Source: JAJTHJ01 sp046316025 (GTDB taxonomy: Bacteria; Pseudomonadota; Gammaproteobacteria; Burkholderiales; Burkholderiaceae_F). From it: a DNA stretch of 14,947 nucleotides. The stretch spans positions 1 to 14,947 of the forward strand of contig JBKCXU010000073.1 of NCBI GenBank assembly GCA_046316025.1. Reading direction: 5' to 3'. Below the pieces are notes generated by a model. It was not told the DNA's origin. It did no database searches and saw only the letters and a program-made list of their open reading frames with translations. The translations under genes were made by a program, and so were the position numbers. Of this stretch, positions 6,824 to 13,591 are shown in pieces (the first letter of the stretch is position 1; every line of letters begins with the position of its first letter).

Positions 6824-7036
6824 CGGTGCTGCCGGTTGCGTTACGCGGCCGGCGGTGAAACGGGAAACAGGAGTGCTTCGGCGCGAACCTGTGCTGCCCC
6901 CGCAACGGTAAGCGAGCGCGGCCCCGACTCCCAGCGAGACGAGGCCAGCCGCGGGCACGAGCCACTGCATCCGCCGCCCGGCGGAGCGGGAAGGCGCCCA
7001 CGGCGCTCGCAGCCCGGAGACCGGCCGCAAGCACTC
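6824..7036 (+). promoter_or_regulatory. Cobalamin (adenosylcobalamin) riboswitch
   Basis: The conserved B12-box core is present: GTGAAACGGGAAACAGGAGTG (6854 onward), TGTGCTGCCCCCGCAACGGT (6890-6909), GAGCCACTGC (6959-6968), GCGGGAAGGCGCC (6986-6998) and the 3' AGCCCGGAGACCGGC (7011-7025). The outer stem can form from GTGCT (6826-6830) with AGCAC (7030-7034) and GCCGGT (6831-6836) with ACCGGC. The aptamer sits on the same strand and 160 bases upstream of btuB. When adenosylcobalamin is plentiful it is expected to shut off expression of the B12 uptake genes that follow. Boundaries are approximate. Confidence 0.95.
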
Positions 7037-7132
7037 CAGTCGGGCGGCAACGCTGCGCGACGGGGTTGGGTGGACGTGCCGCGGGGAGGCGGCTACGCGC
7101 AGGCTGCGCAAGATGCGCGGCCGCTGCGGCTT

Positions 7133-7187
7133 CCTCGCGCGCGTTCGGGGCGAGGGTGCCGGCGGCGGGCCGGCAAGCGCAGCGAGG
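7133..7187 (+). promoter_or_regulatory. Candidate riboswitch expression platform at the btuB ribosome binding site
   Basis: The Shine-Dalgarno-like GCGAGG at 7182-7187, nine bases before the btuB ATG, can pair with CCTCGC at 7133-7138. A second copy of GCGAGG at 7150-7155 can pair with the same CCTCGC. The two pairings exclude each other, which would let the aptamer choose between a hidden and a free ribosome binding site. A further hairpin GCCGGC-GGCGG-GCCGGC (7158-7174) lies between. No T-tract terminator is visible, so control of translation initiation is the likelier mode. The rest of the leader (7037-7132) is GC-rich and without a gene I can support. Confidence 0.4.
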
Positions 7188-7195
7188 TTGCTTCA

Positions 7196-9076
7196 ATGAG
7201 TTCATCTTCCATCGCACGGCGCGCCGCGGGCGCGCTGCTGCCTGTTCTTGCTTGGCCGGCCGCTGCGCAGGACGCGGCGCAACTGGAGCCGGTGGTGGTT
7301 ACCGGCGCGCGGTTGGAGCAGCCGCTGGCAGCCGTGCTGCCCAACACCACCGTGCTCGACCGCAGCGAGATCGAGCGCCAGCAAGCGATCGACCTGCCGG
7401 AGCTGCTGGCGCGGCAGGCGGGCATCCAGATCGCGCGCGCCGGCGGACCCGGCGCGCAAACCTCGTTCTTCCTGCGCGGCTCGGGCGGCGATCAGGTGCT
7501 GGTCCTCGTCGACGGCGTGCGGCTGAATACGGCGGTCGGCGGCTTTGCCGTGCTGGGCGGCATCCGCACCGAGGCGATCGAGCGGATCGAGATCGTCCGC
7601 GGCAATCTGTCCGCGCTGTATGGCTCGAGCGCCATCGGCGGCGTGATCCAGATCTTCACGCGCAAGGGGGCGGAACGTGGGGTCAGCCTTGGCGGCGAAG
7701 TCGGCACGGGCAACTCTGGCCTGGCGACGCTGGCCGCCGGCACTGGCAGTGGCGAGTGGCAGGCGGGTGCAACCGCCACCTACAACGCGGCGCGGCCGTT
7801 CTCGGCGATCGACCCCGCGGCCGTGGTGCCGGGGCCGTACACGCCGGGCGTCAATCCCGACGACGACGGCAATCGCTACCAGGCGGCGTCGGCCAGCCTT
7901 GAGCAGAGAATCGATGCGCGCACCGGCTGGGGACTGTCGGCGTGGGGCTGGAAGAACACGACGCACTACGACGCCCCCGCCGACGGGCCGCTCGCCACAC
8001 AGAGCGAAACGTCGCGCTCCGGCGTCGTCCAGGCGTTCGCCCGCTTTGCCCCCACGGAGCACTGGCGGGCGCGGCTCACCGCGGGTGCGTCCACCGAGCG
8101 CAGCGACAACCAATCGAGCGAGGCGTTCTCGTTCAACAACGGCCGCTTCGAGGCGAACAACAGCTTGCTCGTGCTGGACAACCAGATCGATGTGGCTGCC
8201 GGCAGTACGGCCATCGTCGGCTTCGAGGCCCTGCGTCAGACCGCCAGCGCCACGGCCTACGACCCGAACTTCAGCGGCGCCGAGATCGATTACCGCCGGC
8301 GCGCGCTGTCGGCTTGGGCGGGGCTGAACTACACGCGCGGCCCGCACGCGCTGCAAGCCAACCTGCGGCAGGACGATTACTCCGATGTCGGCGGCGCCAC
8401 CACCGGCTTGCTCGCCTATGGCTTCGACTTCGCCGAGCACTGGCGGGCGTCACTGCAACTGTCCAATGCCTTTCGCGCGCCGAGCTTCAACGACCTGTAT
8501 TTCCCGTTCTTCGGCAACCCCGATTTGCAACCGGAGAAGTCGCGCAGCGCGGAAGCGCGGTTGCGTTACGCGGACGGCGCGTGGACGGCGGAGCTGGCCG
8601 CCTACGCCACGCGTGTGCGCAACCTGATCGCCTACGAGGCGAGCGTGCAGCGCGCCGAGAACATCGACTCGGCCCGCATCGATGGTGTCGAAGCCACGGC
8701 CTCCTGGCGCGGTGAGCGCTGGGCGGCGAGCGGCAACCTCACCGGCCTGTCCACTGAGAACGATGCTACCGGCCAACGCCTGGTGCGGCGCGCGCCGTTT
8801 ACCGCCAATCTGAGCGGGGATTACACGCCTGGGCCCTGGGTTCTGGGCGTGGACCTGAGCTACGTCGCGGCGCGCGACGATTTCGACATCAACACCTTTG
8901 CCCGCAAGTCGCTCGACCCGTACACGCTGCTGCGGCTGCGCGCGAGTTGGCGGGTCGCCTCGTCCGTGCAACTGACCGCGCGCGTGGAAAACCTGTTCGA
9001 CGCGCAGTACCGCACCGTGGACGGCTACAACACGCCGGGGCGCGGGGTCTATGCAGGCGTGCAGGTGCGACTATGA
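7196..9076 (+). CDS. btuB: TonB-dependent vitamin B12 outer-membrane receptor
   Basis: BtuB binds cobalamin at the cell surface and moves it to the periplasm using TonB/ExbB/ExbD energy. The 626-residue product has a signal peptide (hydrophobic stretch about 11-23, cleavage near AAA/QDA). The TonB box region is LEPVVVTGAR (30-39). The plug domain carries DLPELLARQAGIQIARAGG, FFLRGSGGDQVLVLVDGVRLN and an ALYGSSAIGGVIQIFT segment, and a 22-strand-type barrel follows. The C-terminal RVENLFDAQYRTVDGYNTPG segment is characteristic of BtuB rather than siderophore receptors. It ends VYAGVQVRL, so the last residue is Leu rather than the usual Phe. The start at 7196 gives a proper signal peptide and follows GCGAGG; the frame is open further upstream, but that part is the riboswitch. 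The stop overlaps the ATG of a 17-codon ORF. Confidence 0.94.
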   Translation: MSSSSIARRAAGALLPVLAWPAAAQDAAQLEPVVVTGARLEQPLAAVLPNTTVLDRSEIERQQAIDLPELLARQAGIQIARAGGPGAQTSFFLRGSGGDQVLVLVDGVRLNTAVGGFAVLGGIRTEAIERIEIVRGNLSALYGSSAIGGVIQIFTRKGAERGVSLGGEVGTGNSGLATLAAGTGSGEWQAGATATYNAARPFSAIDPAAVVPGPYTPGVNPDDDGNRYQAASASLEQRIDARTGWGLSAWGWKNTTHYDAPADGPLATQSETSRSGVVQAFARFAPTEHWRARLTAGASTERSDNQSSEAFSFNNGRFEANNSLLVLDNQIDVAAGSTAIVGFEALRQTASATAYDPNFSGAEIDYRRRALSAWAGLNYTRGPHALQANLRQDDYSDVGGATTGLLAYGFDFAEHWRASLQLSNAFRAPSFNDLYFPFFGNPDLQPEKSRSAEARLRYADGAWTAELAAYATRVRNLIAYEASVQRAENIDSARIDGVEATASWRGERWAASGNLTGLSTENDATGQRLVRRAPFTANLSGDYTPGPWVLGVDLSYVAARDDFDINTFARKSLDPYTLLRLRASWRVASSVQLTARVENLFDAQYRTVDGYNTPGRGVYAGVQVRL

Positions 9077-9126
9077 ATTCCGAGCGCCCGTGTCGCGGGC
9101 GGAAACGAGATCGATCCGAGGCATGA
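9073..9126 (+). CDS. Putative 17-residue linking peptide between btuB and btuC
   Basis: An ATG at 9073 overlaps the btuB TGA (ATGA, 9073-9076). The resulting 17-codon ORF, MNSERPCRGRKRDRSEA, ends at a TGA that overlaps the btuC ATG (ATGA, 9123-9126). An AGGTG lies eight bases before the first ATG, a reasonable ribosome binding site. The peptide is very basic and matches no family I know. The double overlap suggests it acts in translational coupling, with ribosomes terminating and restarting from btuB to btuC, rather than through its product. It could also be a chance arrangement, or btuC could begin further upstream (GTG at 9090 or ATG at 9051, both in the btuC frame). Confidence 0.35.
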   Translation: MNSERPCRGRKRDRSEA

Positions 9127-10130
9127 GGGCCGGGTTGCTCGCTCCACGGCGTTCCCTGCTGCTGCTTGGTGCCGCCGCGCTGGTCGCCGTCGCCCTTGCC
9201 CTCGCCCTTGGCAGTGTGCCGCTTGGCGTCTCTGCCTGGGCCGATGCGATCGCCGGCAGGCCGAGCACCGGGGCTTCCGTGCTGCTCGATCTGCGCCTGC
9301 CGCGCGTGGTCGCCGCCTTCGCCGTCGGCGGGTTGCTGGCGCTCGCCGGTGCGCTGCTGCAAGCGCTGCTGCGCAACCCGCTGGCCGACCCCTACGTGCT
9401 CGGTGTGTCCGGCGGTGCGGCGGTGGCGAGCCTGCTCGCACTCGCGGCCGGGGCCGGGCTGCTCGGCATGCAGGCGGCGGCGGCGGCTGGTGCGCTCGCC
9501 ACGCTGGCGCTGCTGTTCGCGCTGGCGCGGCGCGCGTTCTTCGGCCGCACGCTGCGCGCCGACGACGAGGCGGCATCGGTCGTGCTGTTGACCGGCGTGA
9601 TGCTCGCCGCCTTCGCCGCGGCGCTGCTGGCGCTGCTGCTCGCGCTGGCGCCCGACGGCACGCTGCGGCCGATGGTCTTCTGGCTGCTCGGCGATCTGTC
9701 CGGCGCGACCGACTTGCGGCTGGCGCTCGCCGCCTGTGCCGCGCTCGCGGTGGCGCTCGCCGCGGCGCTCAAGCTGGCGCGACCGCTCAATCTCCTGCTG
9801 CGCGGCGACGTGCAGGCGCTGACGCAGGGCGTGCCGGTCGAGCGCGTGCGCCGCGCGCTGGTGCTGGTGGCAGCGCTGGCCACCGGCATCGCGGTGGCGC
9901 TGGCCGGCGCGGTGGGCTTCGTTGGTTTTGTCGCCCCGCATCTGCTGCGGCTGGCGGTGGGCAACGACCAGCGCGTGTTGCTGCCGGCCTCCGTGCTGGG
10001 CGGCGGCACGCTGGTGGTGCTGGCCGACACGCTGGCGCGCACCGTGGCCGCGCCGCTGCAACTGCCGGTTGGCGTGGTGACCGCGTTGATCGGCGTGCCG
10101 GTGTTTCTGTGGCTGCTGCCGCGGCGATGA
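9123..10130 (+). CDS. btuC: Cobalamin ABC transporter permease (FecCD family)
   Basis: BtuC forms the inner-membrane channel of the BtuCDF importer as a homodimer. With the ATG at 9123 the protein has 335 residues and about ten membrane segments, normal for FecCD permeases. The hallmark segment LRLPRVVAAFAVGGLLALAG (57-76) and the following LLQALLRNPLADPYVLGVSG (78-97) are present. The C-terminal GFVGFVAPHLLRL stretch forms the cytoplasmic coupling region that contacts the ATPase. The family alone would also allow an iron-siderophore permease; the riboswitch, btuB and btuF make cobalamin by far the likelier substrate. The start is uncertain: 9123 gives the usual short N-terminus and an ATGA overlap with the preceding mini-ORF, but in-frame starts exist at 9090 (GTG) and 9051 (ATG). 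The stop overlaps btuD. Confidence 0.92.
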   Translation: MRAGLLAPRRSLLLLGAAALVAVALALALGSVPLGVSAWADAIAGRPSTGASVLLDLRLPRVVAAFAVGGLLALAGALLQALLRNPLADPYVLGVSGGAAVASLLALAAGAGLLGMQAAAAAGALATLALLFALARRAFFGRTLRADDEAASVVLLTGVMLAAFAAALLALLLALAPDGTLRPMVFWLLGDLSGATDLRLALAACAALAVALAAALKLARPLNLLLRGDVQALTQGVPVERVRRALVLVAALATGIAVALAGAVGFVGFVAPHLLRLAVGNDQRVLLPASVLGGGTLVVLADTLARTVAAPLQLPVGVVTALIGVPVFLWLLPRR

Positions 10131-10885
10131 CCGTGCTTGCCTGCACCGACCTCGAACTGCGCGCCGGTAGCCGCGTGCTGGTGCGCGGCCTGACGTTTGC
10201 GGTGCAGCCGGGCGAGCGCTGGGCGGTGCTCGGCCCCAATGGTGCCGGCAAGTCCACCTTGCTCGCGGTGCTGGCCGGTGTGCGCCCACCGGCGTCCGGC
10301 AGCGTGACGCTTGGCGCGCGGCTGCTCTCCGACTGGCCCGTGCAGCAACTGGCCGAGCAGCGCGCGCTGGTCGCCGACCGCTGGGTCGATCCGTTCGCCG
10401 CGAGCGTGCTGGACACGGTGCTGACCGCCCGCTACCGCTTCGACGGCCGCGACGCGCAAGGCGCGACGGTCGCGCGCGAGGCGCTGGCGCTGATGGACTG
10501 TGCGCATCTGCTCGATGCCGACGTGCGCTGGCTGTCGCGCGGGGAGCGGCAGCGGGTGGCGGTGGCAACCGCGCTCGCCCAGGCCACGCCGCTGGTGCTG
10601 CTGGACGAGCCAATCGCGCATCAGGACCCGCGCCATCAGGTGCTGGTGCTGGAGCGGCTGGCGCGACTGGCCGGCCGCAGCCTCGTCGCCAGTCTGCACG
10701 ATCTGTCTGCGGGTGCGCGCTTTGCTACGCACGCCTTGCTGCTCGATGGTCGCGGCGGCTGGCGGGCGGGCCCGGTGGCGCAGACGATGACTGCGGAGAA
10801 TCTCACGCAACTGTTCGACACGCCGATCGCGGCGCTGCCGCTTGCCGGCCGGCCGCATTACGTGGCGCTGCCGCCGCCGCTATAG
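10127..10885 (+). CDS. btuD: Cobalamin ABC transporter ATP-binding protein
   Basis: BtuD hydrolyses ATP to drive cobalamin through BtuC. The 252-residue protein has Walker A GPNGAGKST (36-44), signature LSRGERQRV (136-144), Walker B LVLLDEP (156-162) with the catalytic Glu161, a D-loop region AHQDPRHQ and the switch His191 in ASLHDLS. Two departures stand out. At the Q-loop, where BtuD normally has Gln (RAYLSQQQ...PFA in E. coli), the sequence is RALVADRWVDPFA (79-91), so no Gln is present. The signature is LSRGE rather than LSGGQ. The remaining catalytic residues are intact, so the protein is probably active. It starts inside the btuC stop (ATGA at 10127-10130). Six further in-frame codons upstream include another ATG, but that would overlap btuC more. 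Confidence 0.92.
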   Translation: MTVLACTDLELRAGSRVLVRGLTFAVQPGERWAVLGPNGAGKSTLLAVLAGVRPPASGSVTLGARLLSDWPVQQLAEQRALVADRWVDPFAASVLDTVLTARYRFDGRDAQGATVAREALALMDCAHLLDADVRWLSRGERQRVAVATALAQATPLVLLDEPIAHQDPRHQVLVLERLARLAGRSLVASLHDLSAGARFATHALLLDGRGGWRAGPVAQTMTAENLTQLFDTPIAALPLAGRPHYVALPPPL

Positions 10886-10886
10886 T
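10881..10886 (+). promoter_or_regulatory. Candidate -10 box ahead of the ParA-like gene
   Basis: TATAGT (five of six to the sigma-70 -10 consensus) spans the btuD stop codon, 21 bases before the ParA-like ATG. No good -35 box lies 16-18 bases upstream. It could allow expression of the ParA-like, DinB and GNAT genes independently of the riboswitch-controlled transcript. Confidence 0.3.
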
Positions 10887-10907
10887 GCCTGCCGCAAGGA
10901 GCGGGCA

Positions 10908-11537
10908 ATGCCAGTCATTCTGATTGCCAATCCCAAAGGCGGTGTGGGCAAAAGCACGGTGGCGACCAACCTGGCCGGCTGGTTTGCCGTGCAGGGCCAC
11001 CGCACCATGCTCGGCGACCTCGACCGCCAGCAGTCCGCACTCGCCTGGCTGTCGCTGCGCGATGCGCGCCTGCCACTGATCGAAAGTTGGGAGGTCGATC
11101 GCGATGCCATCGCCCGTCCGCCGAAGGGCATCACGCACGTGGTGCTCGATGCGCCCGCCGGCATCCACGGCCACCAGCTAAAGGACGCGCTGCGCGTGGC
11201 CGACCGCGTGATCGTGCCGCTGCAAGCGTCGATCTTCGATATCTTTGCCACGCAGAAGTTTTTGGCCAAGCTGGCCGAACGGGAGTCGCTGAAAGACTCG
11301 GGTCGCGTCGGCGTGCTCGGCATGCGAGTCGATGCGCGCACGCGCGCCGCCGAGCAGTTGCGCCAGTTTGTGGAAAGCCTGGGCCTGCCCGTGCTCGGTT
11401 ACCTGCGCGACACGCAGAACTACGTGCATCTGGCCGCGCACGGACTCACGCTGTGGGACGTGGCGCCGGCGCGGGTGGAAAAAGACCTGCCACAGTGGCA
11501 GACCTTGCTTGCTTGGGTGGAGGCCGAGACCGAATGA
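10908..11537 (+). CDS. Orphan ParA/MinD-type ATPase
   Basis: This 209-residue protein is a deviant-Walker P-loop ATPase of the ParA/MinD class. MPVILIANPKGGVGKSTVAT (1-20) carries the signature lysine (Lys10) and the P-loop lysine (Lys15). LGDLDRQQSA follows at about 35-44, and VVLDAPAGI (Walker B region) at about 80-88. It is close to the minimal size for the class, has no N-terminal DNA-binding extension and no MinD-type amphipathic C-terminal helix, and there is no parB nearby, so it is an orphan rather than a partition cassette. Such proteins position cellular cargo on the nucleoid; the cargo here is unknown. A strong AAGGAG precedes the ATG by seven bases. The gene follows btuD by 22 bases and overlaps the DinB-fold gene by four. 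Confidence 0.85.
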   Translation: MPVILIANPKGGVGKSTVATNLAGWFAVQGHRTMLGDLDRQQSALAWLSLRDARLPLIESWEVDRDAIARPPKGITHVVLDAPAGIHGHQLKDALRVADRVIVPLQASIFDIFATQKFLAKLAERESLKDSGRVGVLGMRVDARTRAAEQLRQFVESLGLPVLGYLRDTQNYVHLAAHGLTLWDVAPARVEKDLPQWQTLLAWVEAETE

Positions 11538-12076
11538 TCGCCGCACAGTACTGCCAGACGATGGCCGCCTATGGCGCCTGGATGAACGGCAAGCTCTTCG
11601 AGCGCGCCTCGCACTTGCAGGACAGCCAGCGCAAGGCCGACCGCGGCGCCTTTTTCGGTTCGCTGCACTCCACACTTAACCACATCCTGTGGGCCGACCG
11701 CCTTTGGCTGCCGCGCTTCAATGGCAAGACCTATCCGTCGGGGCCGATCGGCGTCGATCTGTACGACGACTTCGACGCACTGCTCGCCGCGCGCGCCGAG
11801 ATGGACGCCGAAATCACCGCCTGGGCGCTGGCGGTGCGCGACGAGGAGCTGACCGGCACGCTGACCTGGTACTCGCGCGTGGCCGAACGCGAGCTGAGCC
11901 GCCCGCGCGCGCTGTGCGTGATGCAGATGTTCAACCACGCCACCCACCACCGCGGGCAGGCGACCACGCTGCTCAAGCAATGCGGGATCGACCCCGGCAT
12001 CACTGATCTGCCGTGGGCGCCGCTGGCGCGCGACGCGCAGGGGCGGATCGTGCTGGCGGACGAGTACGGGCTGTAG
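11534..12076 (+). CDS. DinB-family (YfiT/DinB fold) putative metal-dependent protein
   Basis: The 180-residue protein fits the DinB four-helix-bundle family, which includes metal-dependent thiol transferases and many uncharacterised members. The expected His triad is visible: His50 in TLNHILWAD, and His135 with His139 in the FNHATHHRGQ motif. MAAYGAWMNGKLFERASHL at the start and ARPRALCVMQMFNHATHHRG-like sequence before the second motif are typical of this family. Substrate and thiol partner cannot be read from sequence. The ATG overlaps the ParA-like stop (ATGA at 11534-11537), indicating translational coupling. Despite the name it is unrelated to the DNA polymerase called DinB in E. coli. 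Confidence 0.9.
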   Translation: MIAAQYCQTMAAYGAWMNGKLFERASHLQDSQRKADRGAFFGSLHSTLNHILWADRLWLPRFNGKTYPSGPIGVDLYDDFDALLAARAEMDAEITAWALAVRDEELTGTLTWYSRVAERELSRPRALCVMQMFNHATHHRGQATTLLKQCGIDPGITDLPWAPLARDAQGRIVLADEYGL

Positions 12077-12086
12077 CCGCGCGGCG

Positions 12087-12605
12087 GTGGCGCAGCCCAT
12101 CGTGCTCGGCCGCACGCCCCGACTGTGGCTGTGCCGGCCGGTGGTAGCCGACGCCGAGGATTTGTTCGCGTTCATGGGCGACGCCCAGGCGATGCGCTAC
12201 ACGCAACGGGTCGAGTCGCCGGCGCAGATGCGCGAGCGACTGGCCGCACACGAGGCGCAGCGCTCGCGCGTGGGCTACGCCCCGTGGACGCTGCGACGCA
12301 TCGCCGAGGGCGACGTGGTTGGGTGGGGCGGCATCTACGATGATCCCTTCGACCCCGGCTGGGGTCTGGAGGTCGCGTACTTTCTCGCGCCGGCGGTCTG
12401 GGGCAATCGCTACGCATCCGAGCTGGTGGCCGAGTGCATCCGGCAGGCCGATCTCGCGGCCCTGCCGCGGCTTCTGGCGTTCAGCCACCCGTGCAACCGC
12501 GCGTCGCAGCGCGTGTTGGAGAAGAGCGGCTTTCGCTGCGTGGAATTCGTCGCGGCGATGAATCGCCAGCTGTACGAGCGCAGACCGGGTTCAGGCGACG
12601 GTTAG
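12087..12605 (+). CDS. GNAT-family N-acetyltransferase (RimJ/RimL type)
   Basis: The 172-residue protein has the GNAT layout of the RimJ/RimL subgroup. It begins TPRLWLCRPVVADAEDLFAF, has a GWGGIYDD strand and a GLEVAYFLAPAVWGNRYASE segment containing the acetyl-CoA pyrophosphate-binding loop. NRASQRVLEKSGFR near the C-terminus is the conserved Asn-Ser-...-GF motif. The acceptor could be a protein N-terminus, an amine or an antibiotic; nothing in sequence decides this. The start is GTG at 12087, ten bases after the DinB-fold stop; no ATG lies upstream in frame, and the ribosome binding site is weak. It is the last gene of the plus-strand run and converges on btuF, with 17 bases between the stop codons. 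Confidence 0.9.
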   Translation: MAQPIVLGRTPRLWLCRPVVADAEDLFAFMGDAQAMRYTQRVESPAQMRERLAAHEAQRSRVGYAPWTLRRIAEGDVVGWGGIYDDPFDPGWGLEVAYFLAPAVWGNRYASELVAECIRQADLAALPRLLAFSHPCNRASQRVLEKSGFRCVEFVAAMNRQLYERRPGSGDG

Positions 12606-12622
12606 CAAGGCCTGGCGGCGCG

Positions 12623-13591
12623 TCAGCGGGCGCGTCGCGCCATATCGACTTTGTGGCACAGCACCGCGATCTCATCGACCATGCGCGGTCCGGCGCGGTT
12701 GATCTTGTCGGCGTCGATGATCGCCAGCTGACCGTTGCGCACGGCCGAGATCTGCGGGTGGCGGCGCCACAGATCCAGGGCGTCGCTGGCGCGGGCGCCG
12801 GGTTCGGCCGTGACGATCAATTGCGGATCGGCGGCGAGCACCGCTTCGACGGACACCTGCGGGGCGAGCGGCGTCAGCGACTCGAAGACGTTGACGCCGC
12901 CGCACAGGCGGATCGCCTCGCCGACCACGTGCCGGCCGGACAAGGTCATCAGCGGCGCCGCCCACACCTGATAAAACACGCGCACCGGCGCGCGGCCGCC
13001 GTAGGTGCCGCGCAGGGCGGCGAGCTTGGCGCGGAACTGCGCGGCGGCGGCTGGCGCCTGTGCGCTGGCGGTCAGCACGCCGAGCCGCTCCATGCTGCTG
13101 GCGATGTCGTCCAACCCGGCCGGCTCGCCGACGTAAAGCGGGGCGCCGAGCGCGCGCAGCGCTTCGCGCACCGCCGGCGGGAAGCCGCTGCCCCAGAGCA
13201 CGATCAGATCCGGCCGCGCCGTGGCCACGCGCTCCAGATCCACGCTGTGGGCGCGCGCCACGCGCGGGATGGCGCGCGCCGCCGGCGGCTCGTCGGCAAA
13301 CTCGGTAGTGGCGACGATGCGGCCGCCGGCACCGATGGCAAACAACTGCTCGACCAGGTTGGGGGCGAGGGCGACGATGCGCTGCGCCGGTTGCCTCAGG
13401 GTCACCGTGTTCGCGCTGTCGTCGACGACGGTGATGGCAGCGCAGGCGTTGCCCGCGCAGGCACCGAAGAACAGCGAGATCGTCGCCCCGGCCAAGGCCG
13501 GGGCCCAGTGGCTCTTGCGGCCAACGACACTGTGCCTCGGCCTCGGCCGGGGCGATAACGACGGCCGGGCGCGGCGCAACACCGCCCGCAT
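12623..13591 (-). CDS. btuF: Periplasmic cobalamin-binding protein
   Basis: BtuF delivers cobalamin to BtuCD. The 322-residue protein is a class III helical-backbone binding protein: ITVVDDSANTVTLRQPAQRI (53-72), then VALAPNLVEQLFAIGAGGRI, and later PDLIVLWGSGFPP, LYVGEPAGLDDI and LMTLSGRHVVGEAIRLCGG, with a C-terminal QISAVRNGQLAIIDAD. The N-terminus is odd. About 50 residues precede the mature domain, with an Arg/Pro-rich stretch before a hydrophobic core (APALAGATISLFFGACAG, 30-47). Residues 13-37 are encoded by an inverted-repeat element. An FFGAC sequence (41-45) resembles a lipobox only loosely. The ATG at 13591 overlaps the exbD stop (TGATG), supporting this start. A TTG further in, at residue 33, is an alternative but would leave little n-region. 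Confidence 0.9.
   Translation of the reverse strand: MRAVLRRARPSLSPRPRPRHSVVGRKSHWAPALAGATISLFFGACAGNACAAITVVDDSANTVTLRQPAQRIVALAPNLVEQLFAIGAGGRIVATTEFADEPPAARAIPRVARAHSVDLERVATARPDLIVLWGSGFPPAVREALRALGAPLYVGEPAGLDDIASSMERLGVLTASAQAPAAAAQFRAKLAALRGTYGGRAPVRVFYQVWAAPLMTLSGRHVVGEAIRLCGGVNVFESLTPLAPQVSVEAVLAADPQLIVTAEPGARASDALDLWRRHPQISAVRNGQLAIIDADKINRAGPRMVDEIAVLCHKVDMARRAR
13483..13555. repeat. MITE-like inverted repeat inside the 5' end of btuF
   Basis: Two 21-base arms, 13483-13503 and 13535-13555, are inverted copies of each other with two mismatches. The left arm itself contains a perfect hairpin, CCCCGGCC-AA-GGCCGGGG (13486-13503). Translated on the plus strand the region gives VAPAKAGAQWLL, and on the minus strand SHWAPALAGAT. 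Both are familiar translations of a GC-rich dispersed repeat that is abundant in betaproteobacterial intergenic regions. Here the element is in frame and forms the signal-sequence part of BtuF. Outer boundaries may extend about 10-15 bases further on each side. Confidence 0.7.

Noticed and set aside
6836..7195. A 120-residue N-terminal extension of BtuB
   Set aside because: The stretch is the cobalamin riboswitch and leader. The Met at 7196 begins a normal signal peptide.
8889..10613. A 574-codon open frame antisense to btuB, btuC and btuD
   Set aside because: Its composition (Arg, Gln, Pro, Ala) is that of an antisense shadow, while the plus strand carries three clear family members.
12600..12660. 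Bidirectional terminator between the GNAT gene and btuF
   Set aside because: A GC-rich imperfect palindrome (GGCGGCGCG...CGCGTCGCGCC) is visible but has no T-tract on either strand, so I did not list it.
13457..13471. BtuF as a lipoprotein through the FFGAC sequence
   Set aside because: Phe at position -3 is a poor lipobox fit, and the following residues allow an ordinary signal peptidase site instead.
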